Positions 17,186 through 26,575 of a stretch of 64,000 bases of DNA are shown piece after piece. Origin of the DNA: Acidobacteriota bacterium (GTDB taxonomy: Bacteria; Acidobacteriota; Terriglobia; Terriglobales; Acidobacteriaceae); contig JABCZC010000008.1 of the NCBI GenBank assembly GCA_013289875.1, positions 37,225 to 101,224 on the forward strand, given 5' to 3'. Below the pieces are notes generated by a model. That model did no database searches and had not been told where the DNA came from. It saw nothing but the letters and a program-made list of their open reading frames with translations. Position numbers and translations under genes: made by a program. Positions within the stretch are counted from its first letter, which is position 1, and every line of letters starts with the position of its first letter.

Positions 17186-18877
17186 ATGTCCTTAACTTCT
17201 CCACCCAATCCGCCGCCGGTTCCCGCACAGGATGCGGTAATCGAAAAGCAGACCACCGGCTTTGAACCGTTACGGTCTGCGCTCTTTCGCAATCTGTGGA
17301 TTGCTTCCACGATCTCGAATCTCGGCGGCTGGATGCAGGACACCGCCGGAACCTGGCTGATGACGTTGCTTACGACGTCTCCCTTGCTCATTGCGCTGAT
17401 GCAGACGGCCGCGAGTCTGCCGGTTGTGTTGCTGGGGTTGCTGGCCGGCGCGACTGCGGACATCTTCGACCGGCGCCGCCTTCTGCTCTTTTGGCAAGCC
17501 TGGATGCTCGCCGCAGTCGGGTTGCTCAGCGTACTCACCTTCCTCAACATCATCTCGCCATGGGTGCTGCTCACCCTTACTTTCCTGCTCAATGTGGGCA
17601 CGGCGATGAACAGCCCCGCCTGGCAGGCGATCATGCCCGAACTGGTGCCGCGCGAAGAGCTCCCGGAGGCCGTGTCGTTGAACAGCGCTGGCTTCAATCT
17701 CGCCCGCGCGCTCGGTCCGGCGCTTGGCGGGCTGGCTATTGCCGCCTTCACTCATGCGGACACCGGCGCAGCCTGCACCTTTCTTCTCAATTCGCTCTCC
17801 TTTGTCGGGGTCATCCTCGTTCTCTACCAGTGGAAGCGGAAGCCGCTCTTCAAGAGCACGCTGCCTGCTGAGCGGATATACGGCTCCATGCGCGCCGGCC
17901 TTCGCTATGTCCAGTACGCTCCGCTGTTGAGGGCGGCGCTGGCGCGGGCATTCCTTTTTACTATCTTTGTCAGCGCGGTCTGGTCATTGCTGGCCGTTGT
18001 CGCCGCCCGCGACCTGCACCAGGGCGCGCTCGGTTACGGCATTCTGAATGGCAGCATGGGCCTCGGCGCGGTCATCGGCGCTACGGCTCTGCCGCGCGTC
18101 CGGCGCAAGTTCTCCGCCGATGAAATCATCGCTGTTTCGTCCGGTGTCTTTATCGGAACCCTACTGATCCTCGCGTTCGTCCACAATCCGCTCGTCATCA
18201 TTCCGGTGCTCTTGTGTGCAGGTTTTGCATGGACCAGCACCATGTCGACCCTTAATCTCGCCGTGCAGGTGTCAGTACCGAGCTGGGTGCAGGCTCGCGC
18301 TCTCGGCACCTACCAAATGGTCTTCGCCGGAGGCATGGCCGTCGGAAGCGTCATCTGGGGGGTGATTGCTGAACACCTCTCGACGCCGGTTTCGCTTGCA
18401 GCTGCGGCAGGCGGATTGCTGATCACGCTGCCCCTGAGCAGCCGCCTGCACGTACTGCGCGGTGAATTGCCCGACTTCAGACCATTCCGTTCAAAATTCC
18501 TGCCCCCGCAGCTCGCAATCGAACCGGAGATGTCCGATGGTCCCGTGCGCATTTTGATCGACTACTATGTCGATCCGGAGGATTACAACGCCTTCGTGCA
18601 GGCGATTCACGAACTGAAAGATGTGCGGCTGCGCGATGGCGCGATGCGCTGGGGCATCTTTCAAGACGCGAATGATCCCCGCCGTCTCAATGAGTCCTTC
18701 ATTATGGAGTCTTGGATTGACTACCTTCGCCAGCGGGAGCGCTTCACTGCATCGGACCGGACCGTCCGCGATCGTGTCGAAAGCTTGCACCGTGGCGAGA
18801 AGCCACCCCGCATCACGCACACCATCTATGCCAAAGAACGGGCCAACGGAAGTCCAGGCAAATCAGAGAACAGGTAG
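17186..18877 (+). CDS. MFS exporter of the EntS/MFS_3 type with C-terminal soluble domain
   Basis: A 563-aa major facilitator transporter. Residues about 25-430 contain the MFS core; the motif-A-like GATADIFDRRRLLL loop, MNSPAWQAIMPELVPREEL and SAGFNLARALGPALGG mark the Pfam MFS_3 (transmembrane secretion effector/EntS) group. The last ~120 residues form a soluble domain (VRILIDYYVDPEDYNAFVQA, then RWGIFQDAND and FIMESWIDYLRQ) resembling a dimeric alpha-beta barrel; this extension is known in MFS_3 proteins. It likely exports a small molecule across the inner membrane, substrate unknown. A second MFS_3 protein without the extension lies at 34421-35755. Confidence 0.88.
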   Translation: MSLTSPPNPPPVPAQDAVIEKQTTGFEPLRSALFRNLWIASTISNLGGWMQDTAGTWLMTLLTTSPLLIALMQTAASLPVVLLGLLAGATADIFDRRRLLLFWQAWMLAAVGLLSVLTFLNIISPWVLLTLTFLLNVGTAMNSPAWQAIMPELVPREELPEAVSLNSAGFNLARALGPALGGLAIAAFTHADTGAACTFLLNSLSFVGVILVLYQWKRKPLFKSTLPAERIYGSMRAGLRYVQYAPLLRAALARAFLFTIFVSAVWSLLAVVAARDLHQGALGYGILNGSMGLGAVIGATALPRVRRKFSADEIIAVSSGVFIGTLLILAFVHNPLVIIPVLLCAGFAWTSTMSTLNLAVQVSVPSWVQARALGTYQMVFAGGMAVGSVIWGVIAEHLSTPVSLAAAAGGLLITLPLSSRLHVLRGELPDFRPFRSKFLPPQLAIEPEMSDGPVRILIDYYVDPEDYNAFVQAIHELKDVRLRDGAMRWGIFQDANDPRRLNESFIMESWIDYLRQRERFTASDRTVRDRVESLHRGEKPPRITHTIYAKERANGSPGKSENR

Positions 18878-18946
18878 GACATTTTGCAGCAAGCAGATTG
18901 CAAGTCACCAGCGATCGACGGTTCATGGTAGTTTAGCGCGTTCCCC

Positions 18947-18998
18947 TTGACAGCTTAGGAGAGACTGCGCTACTCTCCTGATCATCTTAGGAGAGTGC
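18947..18998 (+). promoter_or_regulatory. Promoter and likely PadR operator
   Basis: A TTGACA -35 box (18947-18952) is followed at 18-base spacing by TACTCT. CTTAGGAGAG occurs at 18954-18963 and again at 18986-18995, with the inverse CTCTCCTGA at 18973-18981 between them. The first copy and the inverse form an inverted repeat straddling the -10 box; the second copy also contains the ribosome binding site. A PadR dimer binding here would block both transcription and translation start. Confidence 0.55.
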
Positions 18999-19340
18999 AT
19001 GACGGATCAAGCCCAACTTTTGCCGGGGACTCTCGATCTCCTCATCCTGAAAGCGGTCTCCCTTGGTCCTCTTCACGGCTACGGGATTCTTTTGCGCATT
19101 GGGCAAATCTCGGGGCAGGCGCTGCTTATCGAGCAGGGGGCGCTGTATCCGGCGTTGTTTCGCCTGGTGCGCCAGGGATTGCTGAAGGCGAATTGGGGAG
19201 TCTCGGAAAACAATCGCCGCGCCAAGTTTTATGAGCTCACCGCCGCCGGCCGTGATCGATTTCGCGAAGAGACTGAAGGCTGGAATCGCGTTGCCACAGC
19301 TATGGCCGTTGCCCTAGCCGCGCAATCGGAGGAGATATGA
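18999..19340 (+). CDS. PadR-family transcriptional regulator (ADOP-associated)
   Basis: A 113-aa winged-helix repressor of the PadR family. The fold begins with LLPGTLDLLILKAVSLGPLH (GYGI follows), continues with QGALYPALFRLVRQGLL, and ends with the wing and dimer helix (KFYELTAAGRDRFREE). The GALYPAL motif is diagnostic. The stop overlaps the ATG of the first ADOP permease by 4 bases, so regulator and transporter are co-translated. This arrangement is a hallmark of Acidobacteriota genomes. The ligand it senses is unknown; an operator-like repeat precedes it. Confidence 0.93.
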   Translation: MTDQAQLLPGTLDLLILKAVSLGPLHGYGILLRIGQISGQALLIEQGALYPALFRLVRQGLLKANWGVSENNRRAKFYELTAAGRDRFREETEGWNRVATAMAVALAAQSEEI

Positions 19341-21994
19341 GTTTCCTGGCCTACGTTCGCTCTCTTGGCGCCAAGATTTTTCGTCATTCTCAAATTGCAG
19401 ACGAGATGGGTGAAGAACTTCGCTCCCACATCCAGTTCCGCGCGGACGATCTGGAACATTCCGGGCTAGACCGTGCCGAGGCGGAGCGACGTGCGCGCAT
19501 CGAGTTCGGTGGCTACGAGCGATACCGTGAGGAATCTCACGAAGCGCTTGGTGGCAATTTCATCGAAACTTTCCAGCAGGACGCCCACTTTGCCTTGCGC
19601 TCGCTGCGCAAATCTCCGGGATTCGTCATGGTCGCTGTGCTTACGCTGGCGATGGCCATCGGAGCGAATGCGGTGGTGTTCAGCCTGCTGAATGGCCTGA
19701 TTCTGCGTCCACTCAATGTTCCTCAGGCGAAAAGTCTTTACATGGTTGAGCGCGGCGAAGACGAAGAGTCCCCGATGCAGTCGTATCCGGACTACATCGA
19801 CCTACGTGACCGCAGCCGGAGCTTCAGCGGCCTGGTGGCGTACGACATCGACACAGCCGGCGTGGATACGGGGGGCAATCCCTCTTCAGCCTGGCTTTAT
19901 GAAGCTAGCGGGAACTACTTCGACGAGCTCGGCATTCAGCCGTATCTCGGCCGTTTTTTCCACGCCTCCGATGAGCGCGGACCGAACAGCGCTCCTTATA
20001 TCGTGCTGGGCTATGACTACTGGCGCAGTCATTTTCAGGCCGATCGTGCGGTAGTGGACCGCACGATTCTGGTGAACAAGCATCCATACACGATTCTTGG
20101 CGTGGCGCCGCCAGGGTTTCGTGGAACGGAATTGTTCTTCACCCCCGATTTCTGGGTACCGCTGGTCGACCAGGGACAGATTGCGGGCAGCAGCGATCTA
20201 AACGCGCGCGGAACTCGGGGAACCTGGCTGGTGGGACATCTGAAACCGGGAGTCACGCCTGCGCAGGCCATCGCCGATCTGAACTCAATCGCCATGTACC
20301 TGGTAAAAACTTATCCGAAAGATGACGATCGGATCAGCTTTAAGCTGGCGCGGCCGGGTCTGGTCGGCGACATGCTGGGTCGCCCTGTGCGAGCATTTCT
20401 GACGGGACTGACGTTGCTGGCCGGGCTCATCCTGCTGGCTGCCTGCGCCAACCTGGGAAGCCTCTTTACTGCGCGGGCGGCGGACCATTCCCGCGAGATT
20501 GCCCTGCGGCTCGCGCTGGGTTCGAGCCGCAGACGAATTGTGCGGCAGATGCTCACCGAAGCGGTGCTGGTTTCCCTCGCAGGAGGAGTTGCCGGACTGA
20601 TCGGGGCTATCGTGCTGCTACGCTGGCTGAGCCGCTGGCAGCCCATGGCTAATCTGCCAATTAATAGCCTGCCTGTGAATCCGGATTTGAGTGTTTATGG
20701 AATGGCTTTGCTGTTGGCATTGGCCAGCGGACTTCTCTTCGGCATGGTTCCGATCCGGCAGGTGCTGCGCGCCAATCCGTGGCAGATTGTCAAATCGGGC
20801 TCCAGTGGTGTGGTCGGCCGTGGGCTTACCATTCGCGATCTGTTGCTCGTCGTACAGATTGCGATTTGCGCTGTGCTGGTCACATCCTCACTCGTGGCGC
20901 TCCGGGGGCTAGTGCAGTCGTTGCACAGCAATTTTGGCTTTGAGCCTCGGAACGCATTGCTGGTGGCCACCGATCTGGTAATGGCAGGTTACAGCGGCGA
21001 AAGAGTGCCTGCGATGCAGCGGCGCATGCTCGATGCCCTGGAGGACATTCCTGGTGTATCGTCGGCAGGGCTGTCCGACAGATTGCCGCTGGGTGTGGAC
21101 TGGTATGAAGATGTCGTCTTCAAAGACAGCACAACCGACATGAAGATGTCGAATGCCGCTGCCGAAACGGTGATTTACGACGTATCTCCCGGGTACTTCC
21201 GTGCCGCGGGCACCGCGTTGCTTGCGGGAAGGACCTTCACCTGGCACGACGACAAGAATGCGCCGCGTGTTGCGGTAGTGAATCGCGAATTTGCGCGCAA
21301 GGTTTTTGAGTCGGAGACAGTGGCTCCAGGCAAATACTACAAGAGGATGGATGGCACCCGCATCCAGGTGGTGGGTCTGGTTGAAGACGGCAAGCACAAG
21401 ACCCTTGCCGAAGATCCGAAGCCGGCGATGTTCCTTCCCATCCTGCAGTCGCCGTCCAGCAGCACCTGGCTGATTGTGCGCTCCAGACGTGATCCGCAGG
21501 AGTTGACGGTCGCTGTGGAGAGCACACTGCGCAACCTGGATGCCGGACTGCCGTTCAGCATTCGCACCTGGAACAAGCAGCTCGACAGCGCTCTTTTTGC
21601 CTCGCGTATCGCCACGATTTCTCTTGGAGTACTCGGCGGCCTCGGCGCCATGCTGGCCGTTACTGGAATCTTCGGCATGGCAGCGTACTCGGTGAGCAAG
21701 CGGCTGCGTGAACTGGGAATTCGCGTTGCCCTCGGCGCGCAGCGGAAGGAAGTGTTGCAGGCAGCGCTGGGACGCGCATTCAAATTGTTGGCATGCGGTT
21801 CGGCGGCAGGGCTGCTTCTCGGGCTTCTGGCAACCAAGGTACTGGCTTTCATCGTGTATCAGGCAAGTCCCAGCGATCCGCTGGTGCTTGCGGGTGTCGT
21901 ATTGGCGATGTCGTTCCTGGGGCTGCTGGCTACATGGATTCCCGCGCAACGCGCGCTGTCGGTCGATCCTTTGATCCTGCTGCGCGACGAGTGA
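19337..21994 (+). CDS. ADOP-type ABC transporter permease 1
   Basis: An 885-aa inner-membrane permease of the acidobacterial duplicated orphan permease type. Residues about 15-75 are the permease-prefix domain (EELRSHIQFRADDLE and ERRARIEFGGYERYREE). TM1 lies at about 96-121. It is followed by a MacB-like periplasmic domain to about 350, a first FtsX block (LTLLAGLILLAACANLG), a second periplasmic domain and a C-terminal FtsX block (FGMAAYSVSKRLRELGIRVA). No ATPase gene is adjacent, as is usual for this class, so it must recruit a distant MacB-type ATPase or work as a mechanotransmission device. The next gene is a close paralogue. Confidence 0.93.
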   Translation: MSFLAYVRSLGAKIFRHSQIADEMGEELRSHIQFRADDLEHSGLDRAEAERRARIEFGGYERYREESHEALGGNFIETFQQDAHFALRSLRKSPGFVMVAVLTLAMAIGANAVVFSLLNGLILRPLNVPQAKSLYMVERGEDEESPMQSYPDYIDLRDRSRSFSGLVAYDIDTAGVDTGGNPSSAWLYEASGNYFDELGIQPYLGRFFHASDERGPNSAPYIVLGYDYWRSHFQADRAVVDRTILVNKHPYTILGVAPPGFRGTELFFTPDFWVPLVDQGQIAGSSDLNARGTRGTWLVGHLKPGVTPAQAIADLNSIAMYLVKTYPKDDDRISFKLARPGLVGDMLGRPVRAFLTGLTLLAGLILLAACANLGSLFTARAADHSREIALRLALGSSRRRIVRQMLTEAVLVSLAGGVAGLIGAIVLLRWLSRWQPMANLPINSLPVNPDLSVYGMALLLALASGLLFGMVPIRQVLRANPWQIVKSGSSGVVGRGLTIRDLLLVVQIAICAVLVTSSLVALRGLVQSLHSNFGFEPRNALLVATDLVMAGYSGERVPAMQRRMLDALEDIPGVSSAGLSDRLPLGVDWYEDVVFKDSTTDMKMSNAAAETVIYDVSPGYFRAAGTALLAGRTFTWHDDKNAPRVAVVNREFARKVFESETVAPGKYYKRMDGTRIQVVGLVEDGKHKTLAEDPKPAMFLPILQSPSSSTWLIVRSRRDPQELTVAVESTLRNLDAGLPFSIRTWNKQLDSALFASRIATISLGVLGGLGAMLAVTGIFGMAAYSVSKRLRELGIRVALGAQRKEVLQAALGRAFKLLACGSAAGLLLGLLATKVLAFIVYQASPSDPLVLAGVVLAMSFLGLLATWIPAQRALSVDPLILLRDE

Positions 21995-22044
21995 AACAGA
22001 GCAGCGCAGCGATTAGTCTGCGCTTGCTCGCTACTGGAGGAAGC

Positions 22045-24726
22045 ATGAAATCCCTGGCCTGGATTCGTTCCGTTGCTGCTAAGTTCTTTCACCGTTCTCC
22101 GGTTGCGGATGAGACGGAAGAGGAACTTCGCTCACACATCGAGCTTCGTGCTGACGATCTGGAACGTTCCGGCCTGGATCGCGCGGAAGCCGAACGGCGT
22201 GCGCGGATCGAGTTTGGCGGCTATGAGCGATACCGCGAGGAATCTCACGAAGCGCTGGGCGGCAATTTTATCGAGACCCTTGTGCAGGACGCGCGCTTCA
22301 GCCTTCGCATGTTGCGCAAGTCGCCGGGATTTACCCTGGTCTCAATTTTGACCCTCGCGCTGGCCATCGGGGCAAATGCAGTGGTCTTCAGCATTATGAA
22401 TGCCCTGATTCTGCGCCCGCTGAGAGTACCCCATGCCGAGAGCCTTTACGCCGTCGAGCGGGGACAAGATCAGGCCATCAATCACTCGTTCCCCGATTAT
22501 CTTGATCTCCGCGATCGCAACCGCAGCTTTGAAGATCTGGTGGCCTACAACGTCACGGGCGCCGCACTGGATACGGGTAACAATCCCACCTCCCCGTGGC
22601 TTATGGAAGTGACGGGAAACTATTTCGACGCATTAGGCATACGGCCGTCCCTCGGCCGCTTCTTTCATCGCTCCGATGAGCACGGTCCCGACAGCGCTCC
22701 CTATATCGTGCTCAGGTATGCGTATTGGCACAGCCACTTCCATGACGATCATGGCGTGGTGGGCCGTGTAGTGCAGCTCAACAAGCATCCTTTCACCATC
22801 CTCGGTGTTGCGCCTCCTGATTTTCAGGGAACCCTGTTGTTCCTCGCTCCCGATTTCTGGGTGCCCATCGTGAACCAGGGGCAGGTGGAGGGAGTAGATG
22901 TCCTGAATGAGCGCGGCAACCGCGGCATCCTGATGGTGATGGGACACCTGAAGCCGGGTGTCACTCAGGCGCAGGCCGTTGCTGACCTCAACTCGATTGG
23001 CACGTATCTTGAAAAGGCCTACCCCAAAGACGATAGCCATATGACGTTTTCCCTTACCAGTCCAGGCCTGGCCGGTGACTGGCTGGGTGGTCCGATGCGG
23101 GAATTCCTCACTGGCCTGATGTTGCTGGCCGGGTTGATTCTGCTGGCGGCCTGCGCCAACCTGGGCAGCCTGTTCGCGGCACGCGCCGCCGACCGTTCGC
23201 GGGAGATTGCACTGCGGCTGGCGCTTGGATCGAGTCGCCGACGCATTCTGCGCCAGGTCTTTACCGAGGCGGTGCTGATCTCTCTTGTCGGAGGCGCCGT
23301 CGGATTAGCAGGCAGCGTCGTGCTGCTGCGCGGCCTGAGCGCCTGGCGACCGTTTTCAACCGTGGCCCCGAACATGACGGTGCCGGTGAATCCGGACACG
23401 AACGTCTATCTGGTTGCTTTGCTCCTGGCTATAGCGAGTGGGTTCCTCTTTGGCGCAGTGCCGGTAAGACAGATACTCCGAACCAATCCCTATGAGGTCG
23501 TCAAGGCGGGATTGTCACGCAGAACAGGCAGGCGGATCACGGTTCGCGATCTTCTGCTGGTTGCGCAGATCTCAATCTGTGCGGTGCTGGTCACCTCTTC
23601 GATGGTCGCGGTGCGCGGGCTGATCGGCTCACTGCACAGCAATTTCGGATTCGAACCGCGGAACGCAATGCTGGTAGGCGCCTCGCTCAGTACGGCTGGT
23701 TTTAGCGGCGATAGCATGCCCGCTATGCAAAAGCGTTTGATTGACACTGTGCGGAACGTTCCCGGCGTAAAGTCCGCGGGGTCGGTTGATCGGCCGCCGT
23801 TGTATTTCGGTGCGAACACAGCCATTGTTTTTACCGACAAAACGACAGATCTGCGCCCGTCGAACGCCGCTGCTGAAGCAATGGTGTACAACATCTCTCC
23901 CGGGTACTTCGAAGCAGCCCATACCTCCTTGCTTTCGGGAAGAGACTTCACGTGGCATGACGACGAGAACGCGCCACGGGTGGCGGTGGTGAATCGGGAG
24001 TTTGCTTCCAGGATATTTAGCTCAACGACGAACGCAGTGGGCGGATATTACAAGCGCCCCGATGGGACGCGCATCCAGGTGGTGGGCATTGCGGAAGACG
24101 GAAAGTATGAGAAGGTTACCGAAGCGCCGCAGCCGGCGATGTTCTTACCGACGATGCAATCGCCGCATGTCCGCGGAACGCACATAACAGATTCGACACT
24201 AGTGGTGCGCACAGATCGCAATCCACAGCAGGTGGCCGCCGCGATCAAGAGCGCGCTGAGCGAACTGGATCCGGGCATGCCGGTAACCATCCAGATGTGG
24301 GATAAGCAGCTGAACGACAGCGCTCTGTTTGCCTCGCGGATGGCGACGCTGGCGCTGGGTGTGCTCGGCCTGATGGGTGCCGTGCTGTCGATCACCGGTA
24401 TCTTCGGAATGGCAGCGTACTCGGTCAGCAAACGGCTGCGCGAGCTGGGAATTCGCGTTGCCCTCGGGGCGCAGCGCTCTGAAGTGCTGCAGGCGGCGCT
24501 CGGGCGGGCGTTCAAGTTGCTGGCCTTCGGTTCGGCAGCGGGACTCATCCTCGGACTGCTGGCCACCCGCGTTCTCGCTGCCATTGTCTATGGAGCCACG
24601 CCCCGGGATCCGCTGGTTCTGACCGGTGTCGTTCTGGCGATGGCGCTGCTGGGGCTCGTAGCCACGTGGATCCCGGCGCAACGGGCGCTGTCGGTTGATC
24701 CTTTGATCCTGCTGCGCGAGGAGTGA
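22045..24726 (+). CDS. ADOP-type ABC transporter permease 2 (tandem paralogue)
   Basis: An 893-aa permease with the same layout as its upstream neighbour: a prefix domain, TM1 (LVSILTLALAIGANAVVFSI), a MacB-like periplasmic region, a first FtsX block, a second periplasmic region, and a final FtsX block. Many stretches, including the prefix domain and FtsX blocks, are nearly identical to permease 1, whereas the periplasmic parts diverge more. The ATG at 22045 with GGAGG 5-8 bases upstream is the real start, although the frame is open further into permease 1. Together the two could form a heteromeric pump or division-type FtsX-like assembly. No ATPase is nearby. Confidence 0.93.
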   Translation: MKSLAWIRSVAAKFFHRSPVADETEEELRSHIELRADDLERSGLDRAEAERRARIEFGGYERYREESHEALGGNFIETLVQDARFSLRMLRKSPGFTLVSILTLALAIGANAVVFSIMNALILRPLRVPHAESLYAVERGQDQAINHSFPDYLDLRDRNRSFEDLVAYNVTGAALDTGNNPTSPWLMEVTGNYFDALGIRPSLGRFFHRSDEHGPDSAPYIVLRYAYWHSHFHDDHGVVGRVVQLNKHPFTILGVAPPDFQGTLLFLAPDFWVPIVNQGQVEGVDVLNERGNRGILMVMGHLKPGVTQAQAVADLNSIGTYLEKAYPKDDSHMTFSLTSPGLAGDWLGGPMREFLTGLMLLAGLILLAACANLGSLFAARAADRSREIALRLALGSSRRRILRQVFTEAVLISLVGGAVGLAGSVVLLRGLSAWRPFSTVAPNMTVPVNPDTNVYLVALLLAIASGFLFGAVPVRQILRTNPYEVVKAGLSRRTGRRITVRDLLLVAQISICAVLVTSSMVAVRGLIGSLHSNFGFEPRNAMLVGASLSTAGFSGDSMPAMQKRLIDTVRNVPGVKSAGSVDRPPLYFGANTAIVFTDKTTDLRPSNAAAEAMVYNISPGYFEAAHTSLLSGRDFTWHDDENAPRVAVVNREFASRIFSSTTNAVGGYYKRPDGTRIQVVGIAEDGKYEKVTEAPQPAMFLPTMQSPHVRGTHITDSTLVVRTDRNPQQVAAAIKSALSELDPGMPVTIQMWDKQLNDSALFASRMATLALGVLGLMGAVLSITGIFGMAAYSVSKRLRELGIRVALGAQRSEVLQAALGRAFKLLAFGSAAGLILGLLATRVLAAIVYGATPRDPLVLTGVVLAMALLGLVATWIPAQRALSVDPLILLREE

Positions 24727-24730
24727 TTCT

Positions 24731-25615
24731 CTATCCGACGAAATCGACCTTCACGGGATGAGGAATGATGCCGCGCTCGTGTCCCAGGGCCAGCAGCCGA
24801 CGGATGGCTTCGCGGCCATCTTCGCCGTAGTTAAGGGTGCGGTCGTTGACATACATGCCGACGAACTTGTTCGCCAGATCCTGGTCAAGGTCGCGAGCGA
24901 ATTGCATGGCGTAGGCCAGGGCCTCGTCGCGATGATCCAGTCCGTGCTGAATACTGTCGCGCAGCGCCTGGGTCACGGTCTGCATGGTTTTCTCGCCGAG
25001 CGAGCGGCGAATGGCGTTGCCGCCCAGTGGCAGAGGCAACCCTGTTTTCTCCCGCCACCACTGTCCCAGATCGAGCACCTTGTGCAGACCGCTCTGTGAG
25101 TAGGTAAGCTGACCCTCGTGGATGATGAGTCCGGCTTCGAAGTTGCCGGTCCGAACCTCGGGGATGATTCGATCGAAGGGGACGACGGCGGTCTCGATTT
25201 CGGGCGCAAAGAGCTGAAGCGCGAGAGCGGCGGTGGTGAGCGTGCCGGGAATGGCGACGCGGACCTTCTTAATGGCGTCGAGGGTGAAAGGGCGGCTGGC
25301 CACGATCATGGGGCCGTATCCTTCGCCCACCGAGCCGCCGCAGGCCATCAGGGCGTAGTTGTCCTGGAGGTAAGGATAGGCGTGAAAGGAAATGGCGGTT
25401 ACGTCGTAGAAGGCTTCGCGGATCGCCTTCTGGTTCAGCGTTTCGATGTCGGTGAGGCTGTGGGTGAACTTGAAGCCGGGAACGCGAACCTTGTTGGTAG
25501 CGAGGCCGTAAAACATGAAGGCATCATCGGAATCCGGACTATGGGCGATGGTTATCTCGCGGATATGCGAGGAGGACGTAGGGGAATCGATGGGGAGGGA
25601 AGGCGTTGCGCTCAC
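24731..25615 (-). CDS. mqnD: 1,4-dihydroxy-6-naphthoate synthase (menaquinone, futalosine route)
   Basis: A 294-aa periplasmic-binding-like fold enzyme that converts cyclic de-hypoxanthinyl futalosine to 1,4-dihydroxy-6-naphthoate. The start of the domain, IAHSPDSDDAFMFYGL, and the AISFHAYPYLQDNYALM block are diagnostic for MqnD; GEGYGPMIVAS, LIIHEGQLTYSQSGL and PLPLGGNAIRRSLGE are also present. It implies menaquinone synthesis by the futalosine pathway in this organism; no other mqn gene is in the window. The start is GTG at 25615. It ends 5 bases from the convergent permease 2. Confidence 0.92.
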   Translation of the reverse strand: MSATPSLPIDSPTSSSHIREITIAHSPDSDDAFMFYGLATNKVRVPGFKFTHSLTDIETLNQKAIREAFYDVTAISFHAYPYLQDNYALMACGGSVGEGYGPMIVASRPFTLDAIKKVRVAIPGTLTTAALALQLFAPEIETAVVPFDRIIPEVRTGNFEAGLIIHEGQLTYSQSGLHKVLDLGQWWREKTGLPLPLGGNAIRRSLGEKTMQTVTQALRDSIQHGLDHRDEALAYAMQFARDLDQDLANKFVGMYVNDRTLNYGEDGREAIRRLLALGHERGIIPHPVKVDFVG

Positions 25616-25691
25616 TGCAGGTTCCTGATCCTTTCAACAAAGCGAAGAGCCGGAATAGGGCTCGGACAGAAGAAGTCGCCTGAATAACACC

Positions 25692-26321
25692 CTAGTGTCC
25701 GGTCCCACCGTCGAGGCCGTCAGAAGGACTGCGAAATTTGTTGCGAAGCGTGAGAAGTCCTATGGCGACAGCAGCCGAAGCGCAGATCTTGAGGGCGTCT
25801 CCGGGCAGGAAAGGCCTCACGGTCATTTTGAGCGCCGTGCCTAGTGACTGCTTAGCAATCATTGCGAACCAGGATGCGCCGACAGCGAGAATGACCAAGC
25901 TGCCGACGGCGGCGGAGAGCACGCAGGAGGTAAAGGAAGCGGGCCGGATGCGCCGGGCGAGGAAGCCGGTGAGAGCTGCCGCAAAAGGATAGGAGAGCAG
26001 GTATCCGCCGGTCGGACCCATGAGCTGCAGTACTCCGCCGGCACCATGGGGGCTGAAAACGGGCAGGCCGGCGGCTCCTTCGACGAGGTAGAGGGCGAGC
26101 GCGGCGAAGGCGGCGACCGGTTCGAGCGTCAGCCCCAGGAGCAAGACTGCGAAGGTCTGCAGTGTCAGCGGCACGGGTGTGAACAACAACGGGACCGACA
26201 CATGCGCGCAGAGGGCGACGAGGAGACTGCCGACGACGACGGCGGAGGTTCGGGAAATGGCTGGCGAAACTGATGCGGAACGGGTAACGTTCCTCGAACC
26301 TATGACTTGCGTCTGATCCAT
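25692..26321 (-). CDS. bioY: Biotin transporter substrate-binding component BioY
   Basis: A 209-aa integral membrane protein of the BioY family, the substrate-capturing S component for biotin. About six hydrophobic spans are visible. The family segments VPLLFTPVPLTLQTFAVLL, LALYLVEGAAGLPVF, GGVLQLMGPTGGYLLSYP and FLPGDALKI are intact. No EcfA/EcfT genes lie beside it, so it may act alone or borrow a shared ECF module. It is followed by mqnD in the same direction, 76 bases away, and preceded by a possible small membrane protein. GAAGG precedes the ATG. Confidence 0.93.
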   Translation of the reverse strand: MDQTQVIGSRNVTRSASVSPAISRTSAVVVGSLLVALCAHVSVPLLFTPVPLTLQTFAVLLLGLTLEPVAAFAALALYLVEGAAGLPVFSPHGAGGVLQLMGPTGGYLLSYPFAAALTGFLARRIRPASFTSCVLSAAVGSLVILAVGASWFAMIAKQSLGTALKMTVRPFLPGDALKICASAAVAIGLLTLRNKFRSPSDGLDGGTGH

Positions 26322-26342
26322 ATTGGCCTTCTCTGTAACTGA

Positions 26343-26498
26343 CTATTCGGGGTGTTTGAGCGGATCGTCGTTGCTACTGCTTAAGTGAAGCGGGTCTCGG
26401 GTTTCAGCGTCGTGATTGCGGATGTGGCGCGTAACCGCAAGGATGGTCCAGACTATCGCCACCAGGCTCAGGACGAAGACAGCATACAAAATACTCAT
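26343..26498 (-). CDS. Possible small single-span membrane protein
   Basis: A 51-codon frame with one strong hydrophobic helix near its start (ILYAVFVLSLVAIVWTILAV) and a charged, His-containing tail ending in DDPLKHPE. It lies between cutA and bioY on the same strand, 21 bases before bioY. No clear ribosome binding site is seen for the ATG at 26498, and another ATG at 26528 is possible. It is not recognised. It may be a real short orphan protein; codon use and hydrophobicity fit a membrane protein better than chance, but confidence is limited. Confidence 0.4.
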   Translation of the reverse strand: MSILYAVFVLSLVAIVWTILAVTRHIRNHDAETRDPLHLSSSNDDPLKHPE

Positions 26499-26575
26499 GG
26501 AAACCAAGTCAAGGATAACAAAGCCCATCGCGATGTGCCATCCATGTGCGATCCCGCGGCCGTGTGGCTACGGGC

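Noticed and set aside
20909..21949. Long frame (346 codons) opposite ADOP permease 1
   Set aside because: The sense strand encodes a complete permease with family motifs; the antisense frame has none.
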